A program made the translations under genes and the position numbers. From Clostridium guangxiense (GTDB taxonomy: Bacteria > Bacillota > Clostridia > Clostridiales > Clostridiaceae): a stretch of 64,000 nucleotides of DNA. Numbering within the stretch: the first letter of the stretch is position 1; each line of letters opens with the position of its first letter. Of this stretch, positions 7,677 through 16,187 are shown in pieces. The DNA lies in assembly GCF_021043395.1 (NCBI RefSeq), contig NZ_JAJNKE010000001.1, forward strand, positions 170,149 through 234,148, given 5' to 3'. The notes beneath the pieces are model-generated. The model had not been told where the DNA came from. It worked only from the letters and a program-made list of their open reading frames with translations, and made no database searches.

Positions 7677-8027
7677 TTAATAAATTTTTTCATTAAAAAA
7701 TAGAGAATTTCCAGAAAAACCATTATAGTATTTTTTTCTAATAAATTTATCTTTACTTATATCTTCAAGTTTTTCTTTTATGTCCTTCATGTTTTTCACA
7801 GTAAGTTCTTTTATTTTAACATCTAATTCCATAATATCTGTATTTTTTAGTTCTTTAGCTACATCATCTTTTGTATAAGCTTGAGGATTTTCTTTAAAAA
7901 TTTCAATTATTTTTTTTCTATCTTCTAATAAACCATTTATCTTATCAAAATCCCCACTGTTAAAGCAATTCAGAATATCTAAAGTTTTTTGCCTAAACTT
8001 CGCTATCAGAGTTTTAGTATCTTCCAT
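7677..8027 (-). CDS. fliT: FliT-like flagellar chaperone
   Basis: A small, charged, helical protein of 116 residues placed directly downstream of fliD, the usual position of the FliD chaperone FliT. It has one coiled-coil-like stretch (DVKIKELTVKNMKDIKEKLEDI) and no membrane or signal sequence. Sequence conservation in this family is low, so the call rests mostly on size, helicity and neighbours. It is the last gene of the flgM-to-fliT operon. An alternative is another type III export chaperone. Confidence 0.6.
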   Translation of the reverse strand: MEDTKTLIAKFRQKTLDILNCFNSGDFDKINGLLEDRKKIIEIFKENPQAYTKDDVAKELKNTDIMELDVKIKELTVKNMKDIKEKLEDISKDKFIRKKYYNGFSGNSLFFNEKIY

Positions 8028-8065
8028 GGTATATTACTTCCTTTCAATATTTAACGGAATTATAT

Positions 8066-10591
8066 TCATGAAGAACTACTGCTTAGCATTGAAGACAAAT
8101 AACTTTGCTGACTACTTAACTGAGAAAGTATAGATTGTAAAGTACTAAACTTCGTATTATACATTTTAGCATCATTCGTCATTTTAGTTTTGAAATCAGT
8201 AACAGCCTGTGCTTCATTTTTTAGCTCATTGTATAAAGTATTTTTAGTTTCAGAAAGTGTATTTGGCATTCCTGCTTTCGTCAAAAGAAGGCCTTGGTTT
8301 CCATTTTTATCAACATAAGTTCCTGCATATTTTTGCTCTATATCACTAAGTCTTTGAAATATGCCCTCTTCGCTGTTTCTTTGAGTCATTGCCTTACTCA
8401 CAGCTTGACTATCTGTTGTAGTGTCTAAACCTAAAACTCCAGTGTAACTTGGATAACTAGATGAAGTTTGGGTAAATAAACTTACTACCTGCTGAGGATT
8501 GTTTTGCAGTGCTGTCGTAAGTTTTTTTACATCAAGGGTTAGCTTTCCACCTTGGGTTGGATCATCAGATGTAGATAATCCAACGCTTGCCATTGTAAGA
8601 CCATTTCCATTTACAGGAGTATAAAAAGCTGTTCTCATAGCACTCAGCATACCTGTAAGTTCACTGTCGTTTGCCAAAAGCCCCTGCTGAGCTTTTTGAT
8701 TCCACGCTGTAATTTGACTGTCAGTCATCTGTGATTCTTGAGAAGAAGTTAACGGACTATAACTGTAGTCTTTTTTTTCATTTGTAACAGATTGAATTCC
8801 ATCAATTAAATTATTATAAGCATTGACAAAGCTTTGAATTTTATCTACAACAGAAGATACATCTTGGTTTACATTTATAGTAACTGGACTGCCATCCGCA
8901 ATATTGCTAGTAAAATTATATGCAACACCATCAATTGTAAACTTATTTGAAGAATTTGTTATTTCTGTTGCTTCAGTATCTCCAGGTTCCATTATTTTAA
9001 ATGTTCCATCAGTTCCAGCAGTTCCAGTTGAGGTGCCACTTGAAGTTTGTGATACACTAGTAGTCCCTGCTGCCAACCCAAAAGCATTATTAAAAAAGCT
9101 CTGAGCTTCACTTCCATCAGCATAACTTATGCTCATAGCTGTGCTTCCAGTTTCTAAAGCACTAATTTTGCCCGTTGAAGCATCATAGCTAAATAATGAA
9201 CCTGTTAAGGATGACAAATCACTCATAAGAGATCCAATTGATTTACTGGTGTCTACTGTATAGCTTAAGCTTTTTCCATTAAAATCAAAAGTTAACGTAC
9301 TCCCATTTATTAGCCCTAAATTTGTAGCCGAAATTGCAGTTGAAGCTGATGCTACTGAATCTTTAGTAGGGTTCTCAACAATACTGCTGCCAGTCACGCT
9401 AGTTGATCCATCTGCAGATTTTATATTAGTAGTGCCTGCTGTCATTCCAAAGGCATCGTTAAAAAATGCTTGAGCACTGCTGCCATCAGAATATGATATA
9501 TTAACGCTTTTGCCCGTAGCTGCTTTAGCAGTAATATTACCTGTTGACGCATTGTAGCTAAAAGTATCCCCTGTTAAAGATGTCAAATCGCTCATAAGAG
9601 TTGTAACAGATTTGCTGGTATCCACTGTATAAGTTTTAGTTACACCATCTACTTGAAAGGACAATATATCCCCATTTGTCAACTTTAAACTTGTATCTGA
9701 TATTTTATCTGAAGCTGCTGCGGCTGTACTTTTTATAACACCACTGCCATCTATTCTAGCAGTATTGGCTGTAGCCACAGTTCCACTACTTGTTGTTATT
9801 CCAAAACTAGAGAAAAAATCAGCACCATCACTTACATTTTGTATATTTACATTTTGATCTTTCCCAGTGCTTTGTGTTGAAATACTAAATTTTCCGGTAA
9901 GCTCACTATAATTAAAATTAAGACCAGTCAAAGATGTTAAATCCTGCATAACACTGCCGATTGACGAACTTGACTTTAGGTCATAACTCATAGCTTTTCC
10001 ATTAATAGAAAATGAAATAGTGCCATCCTTAACCCCCATTGTTGATATTGCATCAGAAGCTGAAGCTGTTTTACCGTTTGTATTTTTCAATGCACTACTG
10101 CCTATGCTTGCAACTGTTGCTAATGTTGCTGAAGTAACAGTATAATTTCCTGTTTTCGCAGTATTTAGAGAAGATACACTAAGTGCATTTGTATTTGATG
10201 ACGTTGCTGCATTCACAGAAAAGCTATTTGGTGAAAGTACATAATCACTAGACAGTATATCAAAATATTTACTGCTGAAGCTTTGAAGATTTGTAATTAT
10301 AGATCTATACCTATCTTGCATCCATTGTGACTGCTGTTGTTTTGCAAGCAAGCTGTTAAGTTTAATAACATCTGACGCCATTGATTCATTAACCATGCTG
10401 TTAACATCAATTCCAGACATTTGAGAAACTAAGCTTTGCGAATAAGAGCTTGATGACGATGAACTGCCGCTTTTACTTGTACCACTCGTTGATGAATACT
10501 TTGAAGACGTTGTATCTGTTCCAGCTAAATCATTTGAACTATACCCAACTGCATATGGATTTGTTGTTGTACTAGAAACTGTTGTACTCAT
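8066..10591 (-). CDS. fliD: Flagellar cap protein FliD, enlarged
   Basis: Hook-associated protein 2, the filament cap that folds flagellin at the tip. It has 841 residues, longer than the ~450-700 usual in the family. A Ser-rich N-terminal tail precedes the conserved start (QMSGIDVNSMVNESMASDVIKLNSLLAKQQQ) and the C-terminal coiled coil (QRLSDIEQKY, ITDFKTKM-like helices). The extra length comes from three tandem ~98-residue repeats at about residues 178-275, 292-390 and 415-513, sharing (T/S)LTG..FSY..(S/L)TGK and (A)Q.FFN.AFG. RBS and 15-base gap to fliS support co-transcription. Confidence 0.93.
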   Translation of the reverse strand: MSTTVSSTTTNPYAVGYSSNDLAGTDTTSSKYSSTSGTSKSGSSSSSSSYSQSLVSQMSGIDVNSMVNESMASDVIKLNSLLAKQQQSQWMQDRYRSIITNLQSFSSKYFDILSSDYVLSPNSFSVNAATSSNTNALSVSSLNTAKTGNYTVTSATLATVASIGSSALKNTNGKTASASDAISTMGVKDGTISFSINGKAMSYDLKSSSSIGSVMQDLTSLTGLNFNYSELTGKFSISTQSTGKDQNVNIQNVSDGADFFSSFGITTSSGTVATANTARIDGSGVIKSTAAAASDKISDTSLKLTNGDILSFQVDGVTKTYTVDTSKSVTTLMSDLTSLTGDTFSYNASTGNITAKAATGKSVNISYSDGSSAQAFFNDAFGMTAGTTNIKSADGSTSVTGSSIVENPTKDSVASASTAISATNLGLINGSTLTFDFNGKSLSYTVDTSKSIGSLMSDLSSLTGSLFSYDASTGKISALETGSTAMSISYADGSEAQSFFNNAFGLAAGTTSVSQTSSGTSTGTAGTDGTFKIMEPGDTEATEITNSSNKFTIDGVAYNFTSNIADGSPVTINVNQDVSSVVDKIQSFVNAYNNLIDGIQSVTNEKKDYSYSPLTSSQESQMTDSQITAWNQKAQQGLLANDSELTGMLSAMRTAFYTPVNGNGLTMASVGLSTSDDPTQGGKLTLDVKKLTTALQNNPQQVVSLFTQTSSSYPSYTGVLGLDTTTDSQAVSKAMTQRNSEEGIFQRLSDIEQKYAGTYVDKNGNQGLLLTKAGMPNTLSETKNTLYNELKNEAQAVTDFKTKMTNDAKMYNTKFSTLQSILSQLSSQQSYLSSMLSSSSS

Positions 10592-10606
10592 ATATTTATC
10601 ACTCCT

Positions 10607-10993
10607 TTATCTCGCTTTTATAGAAGCTTTGTAAGCTTCATTCCAGGTATCTTTCACTTCCTCTATAATAGGAATGGTTTTATCCAATAAAGATAAATCC
10701 TTTTTTATGTTTGCATTAACTAGACTGTCTACTATAAATTTGTAAACAGATAATAGGCTAGCTCCCCACTCTCCCGCCTGCGTTAAATCAAGAGTTACAA
10801 TCAACTCATAAAATATATTCTGAGTCTTCTTTAGGTTTTCATTACACTTTGGGTAATTTTTATCAGCCAAGGCTTGTCTGCCTATCTTAGCAAACTTAAC
10901 AGCACCATCCAGCAGCATTAATAGTAATTGATCCTTTGAAGCAAAGTTTACGCTATTTTGTTTGTATTGGTTATAAGCATTTTTAGCATACAT
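10607..10993 (-). CDS. fliS: Flagellin chaperone FliS
   Basis: Cytoplasmic chaperone of 128 residues that binds the C-terminus of flagellin before export. The start MYAKNAYNQYKQNSV and the core LLLMLLDGAVKFAKIGRQAL are diagnostic, and length is normal. It lies between fliD and a small hypothetical gene in the late flagellar operon. In B. subtilis FliS also cooperates with FliW and CsrA around flagellin; all of these are encoded in this operon. Confidence 0.95.
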   Translation of the reverse strand: MYAKNAYNQYKQNSVNFASKDQLLLMLLDGAVKFAKIGRQALADKNYPKCNENLKKTQNIFYELIVTLDLTQAGEWGASLLSVYKFIVDSLVNANIKKDLSLLDKTIPIIEEVKDTWNEAYKASIKAR

Positions 10994-11003
10994 TATAGAA
11001 CCT

Positions 11004-11327
11004 CTACCTCCTAATATCTAAATAATTTCCTTTTTCTAAAGCTCCACTTGAAGAGTTGTCTTTATTTAGTTCTGCATCTACAACAACTTTGTTACTCTTA
11101 ACTGCTGTTATCACTATCTTATTATTCTTTGATCTATTCTTTGGTATTACAAATTCTTTATCGTCTTCATTTTCATTATTTCTATTGTTTTTTTTATGCT
11201 GCTTATTTCCATTGTACTTCTTTACAGACTGCACTTCACCTTTTGGATGTACTCTGTGTTCTTCAGTAGATTGATTAATTCTTTCCCTTATTTCCATATC
11301 AACCTTATTTAATATGTCTTCCAACAT
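11004..11327 (-). CDS. Small charged hypothetical protein in flagellar operon
   Basis: A 107-residue protein I do not recognise. It begins with a helical segment (MLEDILNKVDMEIRERINQ), then has a Lys/Asn-rich, probably disordered middle, then a short beta-like segment (KIVITAVKSNKVVVDAEL). There is no signal peptide or membrane span. AGGAGG is well placed before the ATG, and gaps to flaG and fliS are 22 and 10 bases, so it is part of the operon and probably a real flagellar accessory protein. Confidence 0.7.
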   Translation of the reverse strand: MLEDILNKVDMEIRERINQSTEEHRVHPKGEVQSVKKYNGNKQHKKNNRNNENEDDKEFVIPKNRSKNNKIVITAVKSNKVVVDAELNKDNSSSGALEKGNYLDIRR

Positions 11328-11349
11328 TATAGTACCTCCTCACAGCAAA

Positions 11350-11715
11350 TTAAGCTTTTTTGTTTACAATGAGCCCAGCCATTTCACAAAATTGAGCTAC
11401 CATATCCAAAATCTTTTTCGATGGTATCTCATTTATGACTTCTTTTGTATTATTGTCAACTACCTTCATAATTGTTATATATTTAAAATTTTCATCCTGC
11501 TCGTATTCCATATGAACATCTTTATCCTTTAAAAGATCATTTACCACTTTTACCGCTTTTTTTACATCATTTTCACTTATAGGTTTATCTGCAAAACTTT
11601 TATCCTGTGAAACACTGCTTTGTGAACCAATTTGTATATTTACATTATTACTTACTAAGTTGTTATCGACATTATATAGATTTTGTCCTCCATGACTTAT
11701 AGCTTCAACATCCAT
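11350..11715 (-). CDS. flaG: FlaG family protein
   Basis: FlaG-like protein of 121 residues. The N-terminal half is variable and polar; the C-terminal half has the family's KDVHMEYEQDENFKYITIMKVVDNNTKEVINEIPSKKILDMVAQF. FlaG is associated with filament length or stability in several bacteria, but its molecular role is unclear. It is encoded between csrA and the hypothetical small gene, as often seen in Firmicutes. Confidence 0.9.
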   Translation of the reverse strand: MDVEAISHGGQNLYNVDNNLVSNNVNIQIGSQSSVSQDKSFADKPISENDVKKAVKVVNDLLKDKDVHMEYEQDENFKYITIMKVVDNNTKEVINEIPSKKILDMVAQFCEMAGLIVNKKA

Positions 11716-11728
11716 ATTTTTAACACCT

Positions 11729-11947
11729 CTACTTATTTTTTATATCCTTCAATATAGTACTATCAATTGAAATTGATTTTTTATTTTCTTCGATAACTTC
11801 TTTATACAACTCCTTTCTTAAAATCTTTATATCTCTTGGAGCATTAATAGCTAATTTAACTGAACCATCATCAATTTTAACAACAACAATTTCTACATTA
11901 TCACCTATAAGAATAGATTCATCTTTTTTTCTTGTAATAACCAGCAT
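11729..11947 (-). CDS. csrA: CsrA translational regulator
   Basis: RNA-binding dimeric regulator of 72 residues, starting [20 protein letters not shown] with the conserved [19 protein letters not shown]. It binds GGA motifs in mRNA leaders to block translation. The gene is 2 bases from fliW, whose product antagonises CsrA when flagellin has been exported. A likely target, the flagellin leader, lies at 7522-7636 in this window. The family is usually 60-75 residues, so length is normal. Confidence 0.97.
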   Translation of the reverse strand: MLVITRKKDESILIGDNVEIVVVKIDDGSVKLAINAPRDIKILRKELYKEVIEENKKSISIDSTILKDIKNK

Positions 11948-11949
11948 TT

Positions 11950-12378
11950 TTATTCCTCCCTTAAAAGAGGGTATTTTATAGAGTACTTTTCATTATCTAA
12001 TATTAATTGTTCCCCTATTTTTTCTTTAATATTTATTAAAATAGGTGCTTTTAAATTTGTAGTTATTTTTTTTATATCACTATTAACGCATACTGTAGTT
12101 AAAACAACTATATCTGATTTGTCTTTTATCTTTAAGCCTTCAATTTCATTATCTTCCAGTTTAAATTCATAATCTTTCATTGCATAGAAAGGTGAAACTA
12201 AAATCAATCCTATTTCCATATTTTCAATGGAATGAAGCATACTAAAAACATTATTTTCTTCCATGGGAAATATTATAAATTTTTTTAAATTTTCAAAGCC
12301 GGGTAAACCCTTATTAAACGTTATTACATCATTTTCTTCGTACTCCCTAACACCGTGATATTTAGTATACAATTTCAT
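11950..12378 (-). CDS. fliW: Flagellar assembly factor FliW
   Basis: FliW binds flagellin and, when free, CsrA, forming the switch that couples flagellin synthesis to export. The 142-residue protein has the family's [21 protein letters not shown] start and a LILVSPF core. It is nearly abutted to csrA, the standard pairing. Start ATG at 12378 follows an AGGTG-type RBS. Confidence 0.95.
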   Translation of the reverse strand: MKLYTKYHGVREYEENDVITFNKGLPGFENLKKFIIFPMEENNVFSMLHSIENMEIGLILVSPFYAMKDYEFKLEDNEIEGLKIKDKSDIVVLTTVCVNSDIKKITTNLKAPILINIKEKIGEQLILDNEKYSIKYPLLREE

Positions 12379-12392
12379 CTTCTACACCTCTA

Positions 12393-13379
12393 TTATAGAT
12401 AATCTATCAATGTGTGCTGTAATATTTTAGCGCTTGTTTGAAGTGAAGCTAAATAGGTTGTTTGAGCTTGAGCATACTGCATTGTTATTTGTGCATAATC
12501 GACATCATTAGTGCTTGCCAAAACCTGTGTCAAACTTGTATTTTCACTTTCATTTTCACTGCTAGCACTTTTCATTCTGTTTTCAAGTGCACCAACTTCA
12601 GTACGAATACCAGATGCATTGCTTATGGCATCCTTTATATCACTAAGATCACTGCCTATTAGGCTTGAAACATCCCCTGAATCCAAATGCGTTGTTATAT
12701 TACTTAAAATAGTTCTTAAATCTTTAGATACGCCAGCATCATTCTTAAATTCCATTACATCTGACGCCGTAAAATTATAGTTAATTGAAACACCATCAGA
12801 AATTTCAACAGAAAGTTTTGCTTTTATCATTCCAAGCTGATTTGTTTCATCAGAAGTAGGTGCAGCTCCAGCTGGCATTTTTGTTACTCCATCCTTATTG
12901 GCATAGCTCAATTGTTGATTTCCCTTTGCATCTGTAGTAACAAGGGTAGGCTTATCTGTACCACGATTTCCTCCAAATATATATTTTCCATCATAAGTTG
13001 TATTTAGTATTTGAGATACTTGATTTATATTAGAATTTATTTCATCCTTAATAGCCTGTTGTTGTTCAGCCCCATATGCTGGATCACCAGTTGAAACTAA
13101 AAGCTCATTTATTCTTTGAAGTACACTATTTATTTGTCCTAAACTAGTATCTGTTACACTTAACCATTGATTTGTATTATTTATATTAGTATTGTACTGC
13201 TTATTCTTTATAACTTCATTGTTTATTTGCATAATTCTTGCTGCACCTAGAGGATTATCCGATGCTTTATTTATGAGAGTTCCACTTCCCATTTGGTTTT
13301 GATAAACTCCCATATTTTCAAGATTATTACCTAAATCATAAAGAAAATTATTTGAAAGCATACTATTTGTTACTCGCAT
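12393..13379 (-). CDS. flgL: Hook-filament junction protein FlgL
   Basis: Hook-associated protein 3, 328 residues, which joins hook to filament beside FlgK. The N-terminus MRVTNSMLSNNFLYDLGNNL and the flagellin-like C-terminal helix (VDYAQITMQYAQAQTTYLASLQTSAKILQ) are characteristic. It lies between flgK and fliW with short gaps, as part of the flgM operon. Confidence 0.95.
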   Translation of the reverse strand: MRVTNSMLSNNFLYDLGNNLENMGVYQNQMGSGTLINKASDNPLGAARIMQINNEVIKNKQYNTNINNTNQWLSVTDTSLGQINSVLQRINELLVSTGDPAYGAEQQQAIKDEINSNINQVSQILNTTYDGKYIFGGNRGTDKPTLVTTDAKGNQQLSYANKDGVTKMPAGAAPTSDETNQLGMIKAKLSVEISDGVSINYNFTASDVMEFKNDAGVSKDLRTILSNITTHLDSGDVSSLIGSDLSDIKDAISNASGIRTEVGALENRMKSASSENESENTSLTQVLASTNDVDYAQITMQYAQAQTTYLASLQTSAKILQHTLIDYL

Positions 13380-13406
13380 ATATTGTCACCTCCATGTTAA
13401 TTTACA

Positions 13407-15293
13407 TTATTTTTTGAGATTGTTAACTACAACGTCCAGCAGCTCATCTACAGTAGCAATGACCTTTGCATTTGCCTGATAAGCATGATTAAATTGTATT
13501 AAATTAGTCATTTCTTCATCAAGCGAAACACCTGACACTGAATCTCTTGACTGCTGAAGGCTTTGAAGCTGCAGTTTTGAATTTTTAAGCGTTGTGCTTG
13601 CCTCATTTACCTTTGTTCCTAAATTAGTTACTATATTTGTAAAGTAATCAGAAACAGTATTACCACCTGCATAATTCTGTACTGTATTAACACCATTACT
13701 GTCAACTCCAAGAGGCTGATTAAGCCCAGAAGCGCTAAACAAATTATCTCTTGTTGTATCTGGCAAAATTCCTTGAATATTAATTAATTTATTTGCAAGG
13801 TCAGCTACTGCCTGAGCCCTTTTTCCGTCTGTATTACCATCTGTTGTATTATCGCTTTCATCTTGATTTCCAACATCGCTGAGTCTTGTTTTTATTTTCA
13901 TAGGATCATCGGCTATTTCTTTATTTATAGAAATATTTCCAGCAGTTATATCCTTTTCAGCTGCTAATGCAGCATCCAAATTTGCACCAGATAATTCTGA
14001 TTTACCATTTGAATCAACAGTATACTTAGCTACATCACTATTAACAAAAAACGGTAGTGTATCACTTGCAGAACTTGCACTTGTACTGCCGCTTTCTACA
14101 GTATTAACAGTTAACGCAACTGCTTTAGCTACTTTATTCAAATAATCAGTATAATTATCGATATCATTTTGAACAGATGAGGTTCCCTTAAGTGTTCCAT
14201 TTGTAGATTTGAACAAGTTCAGTGCACTAGAATCACTAGTTAAATTTATAGGATGATTAGAATCTTGTCCGCTTGCGATGGTGTTGCCATTTGAGTCCAC
14301 AGATAATCCTATTGCATTTCCATCCTTATCTGCCCAAAGCACTCTATTAGTTTGAATTTGATTTAATTGATCTTGGGTTAATCCACTTACATAAACATCT
14401 ACTCTATTTTTTTCGCTTGTTTTATCTCCGTTTCTATAATATGTTAAATCATAAACCGGATTGCCGCTACTATCAGTCTTAACTGTACCATCAGCATTTT
14501 TAACTTCTTGAATATTATTAACATATGAAAATCTAACTTCTTTATCGCTGTCCTTAACCTGTACTAAAGACGTGCCCGAAAGCTGACTTCCATTGCTAGC
14601 AGTTACATCAACCCCATATAATTTTTTGTCGTCTACATTGATGTTAAAATATTCACTTAAAGAATTGAGAAGAGAATCTCTTTCATCCATGAGATCATTT
14701 GGTTCAACACCTGAAGCTTTAACATTAATTATTTGCTTGTTTAAATCATCAATTTTATCCAAGGTAGAATTAATATTTGAAACTTCGCTGTCGATTTCGC
14801 TATTACAATTTGCCTTTAAATCCTGTAATTTTTTATAAGTAGAATTAAGCTGATCTGTAAGTGCTTCAGTTTGACTAACAACAAGCCCTCTAGTTGTTTC
14901 AGTTTGGGGGTTTACAGCAAGGTTGTGCCAATTAGTAAAAAAATTAGAAAGTAAACTTGCCATTCCTGTATCAGTAGGCTCATTCATTACGTTCTGCAAT
15001 TCTCCTAAATAATTGTTTATAGCTTTATTTGTTCCTTCTGCACTTGTTTGATTTCTAACTTGGTAATCAAGAAAACCATCTTTAATTCTCGTTATGTCTG
15101 AAACTTCTACTCCTCTTCCTGCCGGCTGTCCTGCATGCACCTCAGTATCAAATAAAGCCTGCATTTCTGCCCTTTGTCTTGTGTACCCATCTGTATTTGC
15201 ATTTGAAATATTATGCGAGGTTACATCTAAAGCAGCCTGTTGTGCTATTAAACCTAGTCTTGATATATCAAGAGTTGAAAATAATCCTGCCAT
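13407..15293 (-). CDS. flgK: Hook-filament junction protein FlgK
   Basis: Hook-associated protein 1, 628 residues. It begins with the rod/hook/HAP signature (AGLFSTLDISRLGLIAQQAALDVTSHNISNANTDGYTRQR) and ends in the conserved DEEMTNLIQFNHAYQANAKVIATVDELLD block. The middle is a Ser/Asp-rich variable domain. Length is within the family range. It follows flgN by 14 bases. Confidence 0.96.
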   Translation of the reverse strand: MAGLFSTLDISRLGLIAQQAALDVTSHNISNANTDGYTRQRAEMQALFDTEVHAGQPAGRGVEVSDITRIKDGFLDYQVRNQTSAEGTNKAINNYLGELQNVMNEPTDTGMASLLSNFFTNWHNLAVNPQTETTRGLVVSQTEALTDQLNSTYKKLQDLKANCNSEIDSEVSNINSTLDKIDDLNKQIINVKASGVEPNDLMDERDSLLNSLSEYFNINVDDKKLYGVDVTASNGSQLSGTSLVQVKDSDKEVRFSYVNNIQEVKNADGTVKTDSSGNPVYDLTYYRNGDKTSEKNRVDVYVSGLTQDQLNQIQTNRVLWADKDGNAIGLSVDSNGNTIASGQDSNHPINLTSDSSALNLFKSTNGTLKGTSSVQNDIDNYTDYLNKVAKAVALTVNTVESGSTSASSASDTLPFFVNSDVAKYTVDSNGKSELSGANLDAALAAEKDITAGNISINKEIADDPMKIKTRLSDVGNQDESDNTTDGNTDGKRAQAVADLANKLINIQGILPDTTRDNLFSASGLNQPLGVDSNGVNTVQNYAGGNTVSDYFTNIVTNLGTKVNEASTTLKNSKLQLQSLQQSRDSVSGVSLDEEMTNLIQFNHAYQANAKVIATVDELLDVVVNNLKK

Positions 15294-15307
15294 ACTCTTG
15301 CTCCTTT

Positions 15308-15718
15308 CTATTTACTTATTTTTCCATATCCATTATACGTTTTAACATTTTTGTTTTGACCAAATAGATTAAGCATCTTATTAGCAAATAATAATCCCTG
15401 CTTAATTAAAAATTGATTTACAGTGTTTTGACTTTTAACCTTCTCGACAAATTCAACCATGTCATTAAAATTTTTGTTTAAAGCGTCATCATTAATTTCT
15501 TCTACAAAAACTCTTATAGGTTTATCTCCTTCAAGTTTTCGCCGCTGAACTTCAACCTTTGCGACTTCAATATTAGCAGTTTCTATCTTCTTAACAATAT
15601 CTTCAAGCCCAAATATATTTTTTTCGAGATAAAGTTCATGTTGTTTTTCTAAAAGCATTAACAAAGTATTTAAGGCTTCAATCTCCTTAAGTATCAATTC
15701 ATTTAGTGCTTCTTTCAT
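15308..15718 (-). CDS. flgN: FlgN family export chaperone
   Basis: Helical cytoplasmic chaperone of 136 residues for FlgK and FlgL. It opens with ALNELILKEIEALNTLLMLLEKQHELYLEKN, typical of FlgN, and later helices are coiled-coil-like. The gene overlaps or nearly abuts flgM (2-base gap) and precedes flgK, the family's usual place. Confidence 0.88.
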   Translation of the reverse strand: MKEALNELILKEIEALNTLLMLLEKQHELYLEKNIFGLEDIVKKIETANIEVAKVEVQRRKLEGDKPIRVFVEEINDDALNKNFNDMVEFVEKVKSQNTVNQFLIKQGLLFANKMLNLFGQNKNVKTYNGYGKISK

Positions 15719-15720
15719 TT

Positions 15721-15999
15721 TTAAACCTCTCTTCCCTTAAAGTAATCTACAATCTTTTGTGCAACCAATTTAGAATTTCTATTATAGGTACCATTTTGAA
15801 CTTGACTTTTTATTAATTTAACTTTTGTAGAATCATTACCGATTTCGAAATTTGAACATAAGCTGCTAAGCATTTTACCAGCTTCTGAAATCTCTATCCT
15901 GTCTTCTGCAGGAGCATTATTAGTCTTTCTAATGCTAGCATTATAAGTATTATAAATCATATTTACTTTATTATCTGCGCCTACATTATTTACTTTCAT
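15721..15999 (-). CDS. flgM: Anti-sigma-D factor FlgM
   Basis: Anti-sigma factor of 92 residues that holds the flagellar sigma factor until hook completion and is then exported. The C-terminal half (DRIEISEAGKMLSSL..., VKLIKSQVQNGTYNRNSKLVAQKIVDYF) is the sigma-binding region. It is the first gene after the sigma-D promoter at 16100-16126, giving negative feedback. The sigma factor gene itself is not in this window. Confidence 0.93.
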   Translation of the reverse strand: MKVNNVGADNKVNMIYNTYNASIRKTNNAPAEDRIEISEAGKMLSSLCSNFEIGNDSTKVKLIKSQVQNGTYNRNSKLVAQKIVDYFKGREV

Positions 16000-16099
16000 A
16001 AATACACACTTCCTATCAAACTATAGACTTCACATGTTAATACAAACATTTGAACTTACCTTCAGTAGTACAAACCTTATACTACCTCCCCTGTTTCTA

Positions 16100-16126
16100 T
16101 TATCGTAAATTGAAAAATAAAGTTTA
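16100..16126 (-). promoter_or_regulatory. Sigma-D promoter of the flgM-to-fliT operon
   Basis: The minus strand reads TAAA, 15 bases, TACGATAA. It sits between the fliY terminator and flgM, giving a leader of roughly 95 bases. Confidence 0.85.
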
Positions 16127-16138
16127 TATTTGATAACC

Positions 16139-16172
16139 AAAATAACCGGCGAATATATCTGCCGGTTATTTT
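16139..16172 (-). terminator. Terminator of the chemotaxis operon
   Basis: Perfect 12-bp stem AAAATAACCGGC/GCCGGTTATTTT with a 10-base loop, directly after the fliY stop on the minus strand and just upstream of the flgM promoter. Confidence 0.88.
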
Positions 16173-16187
16173 ATGAATGATTAACGG

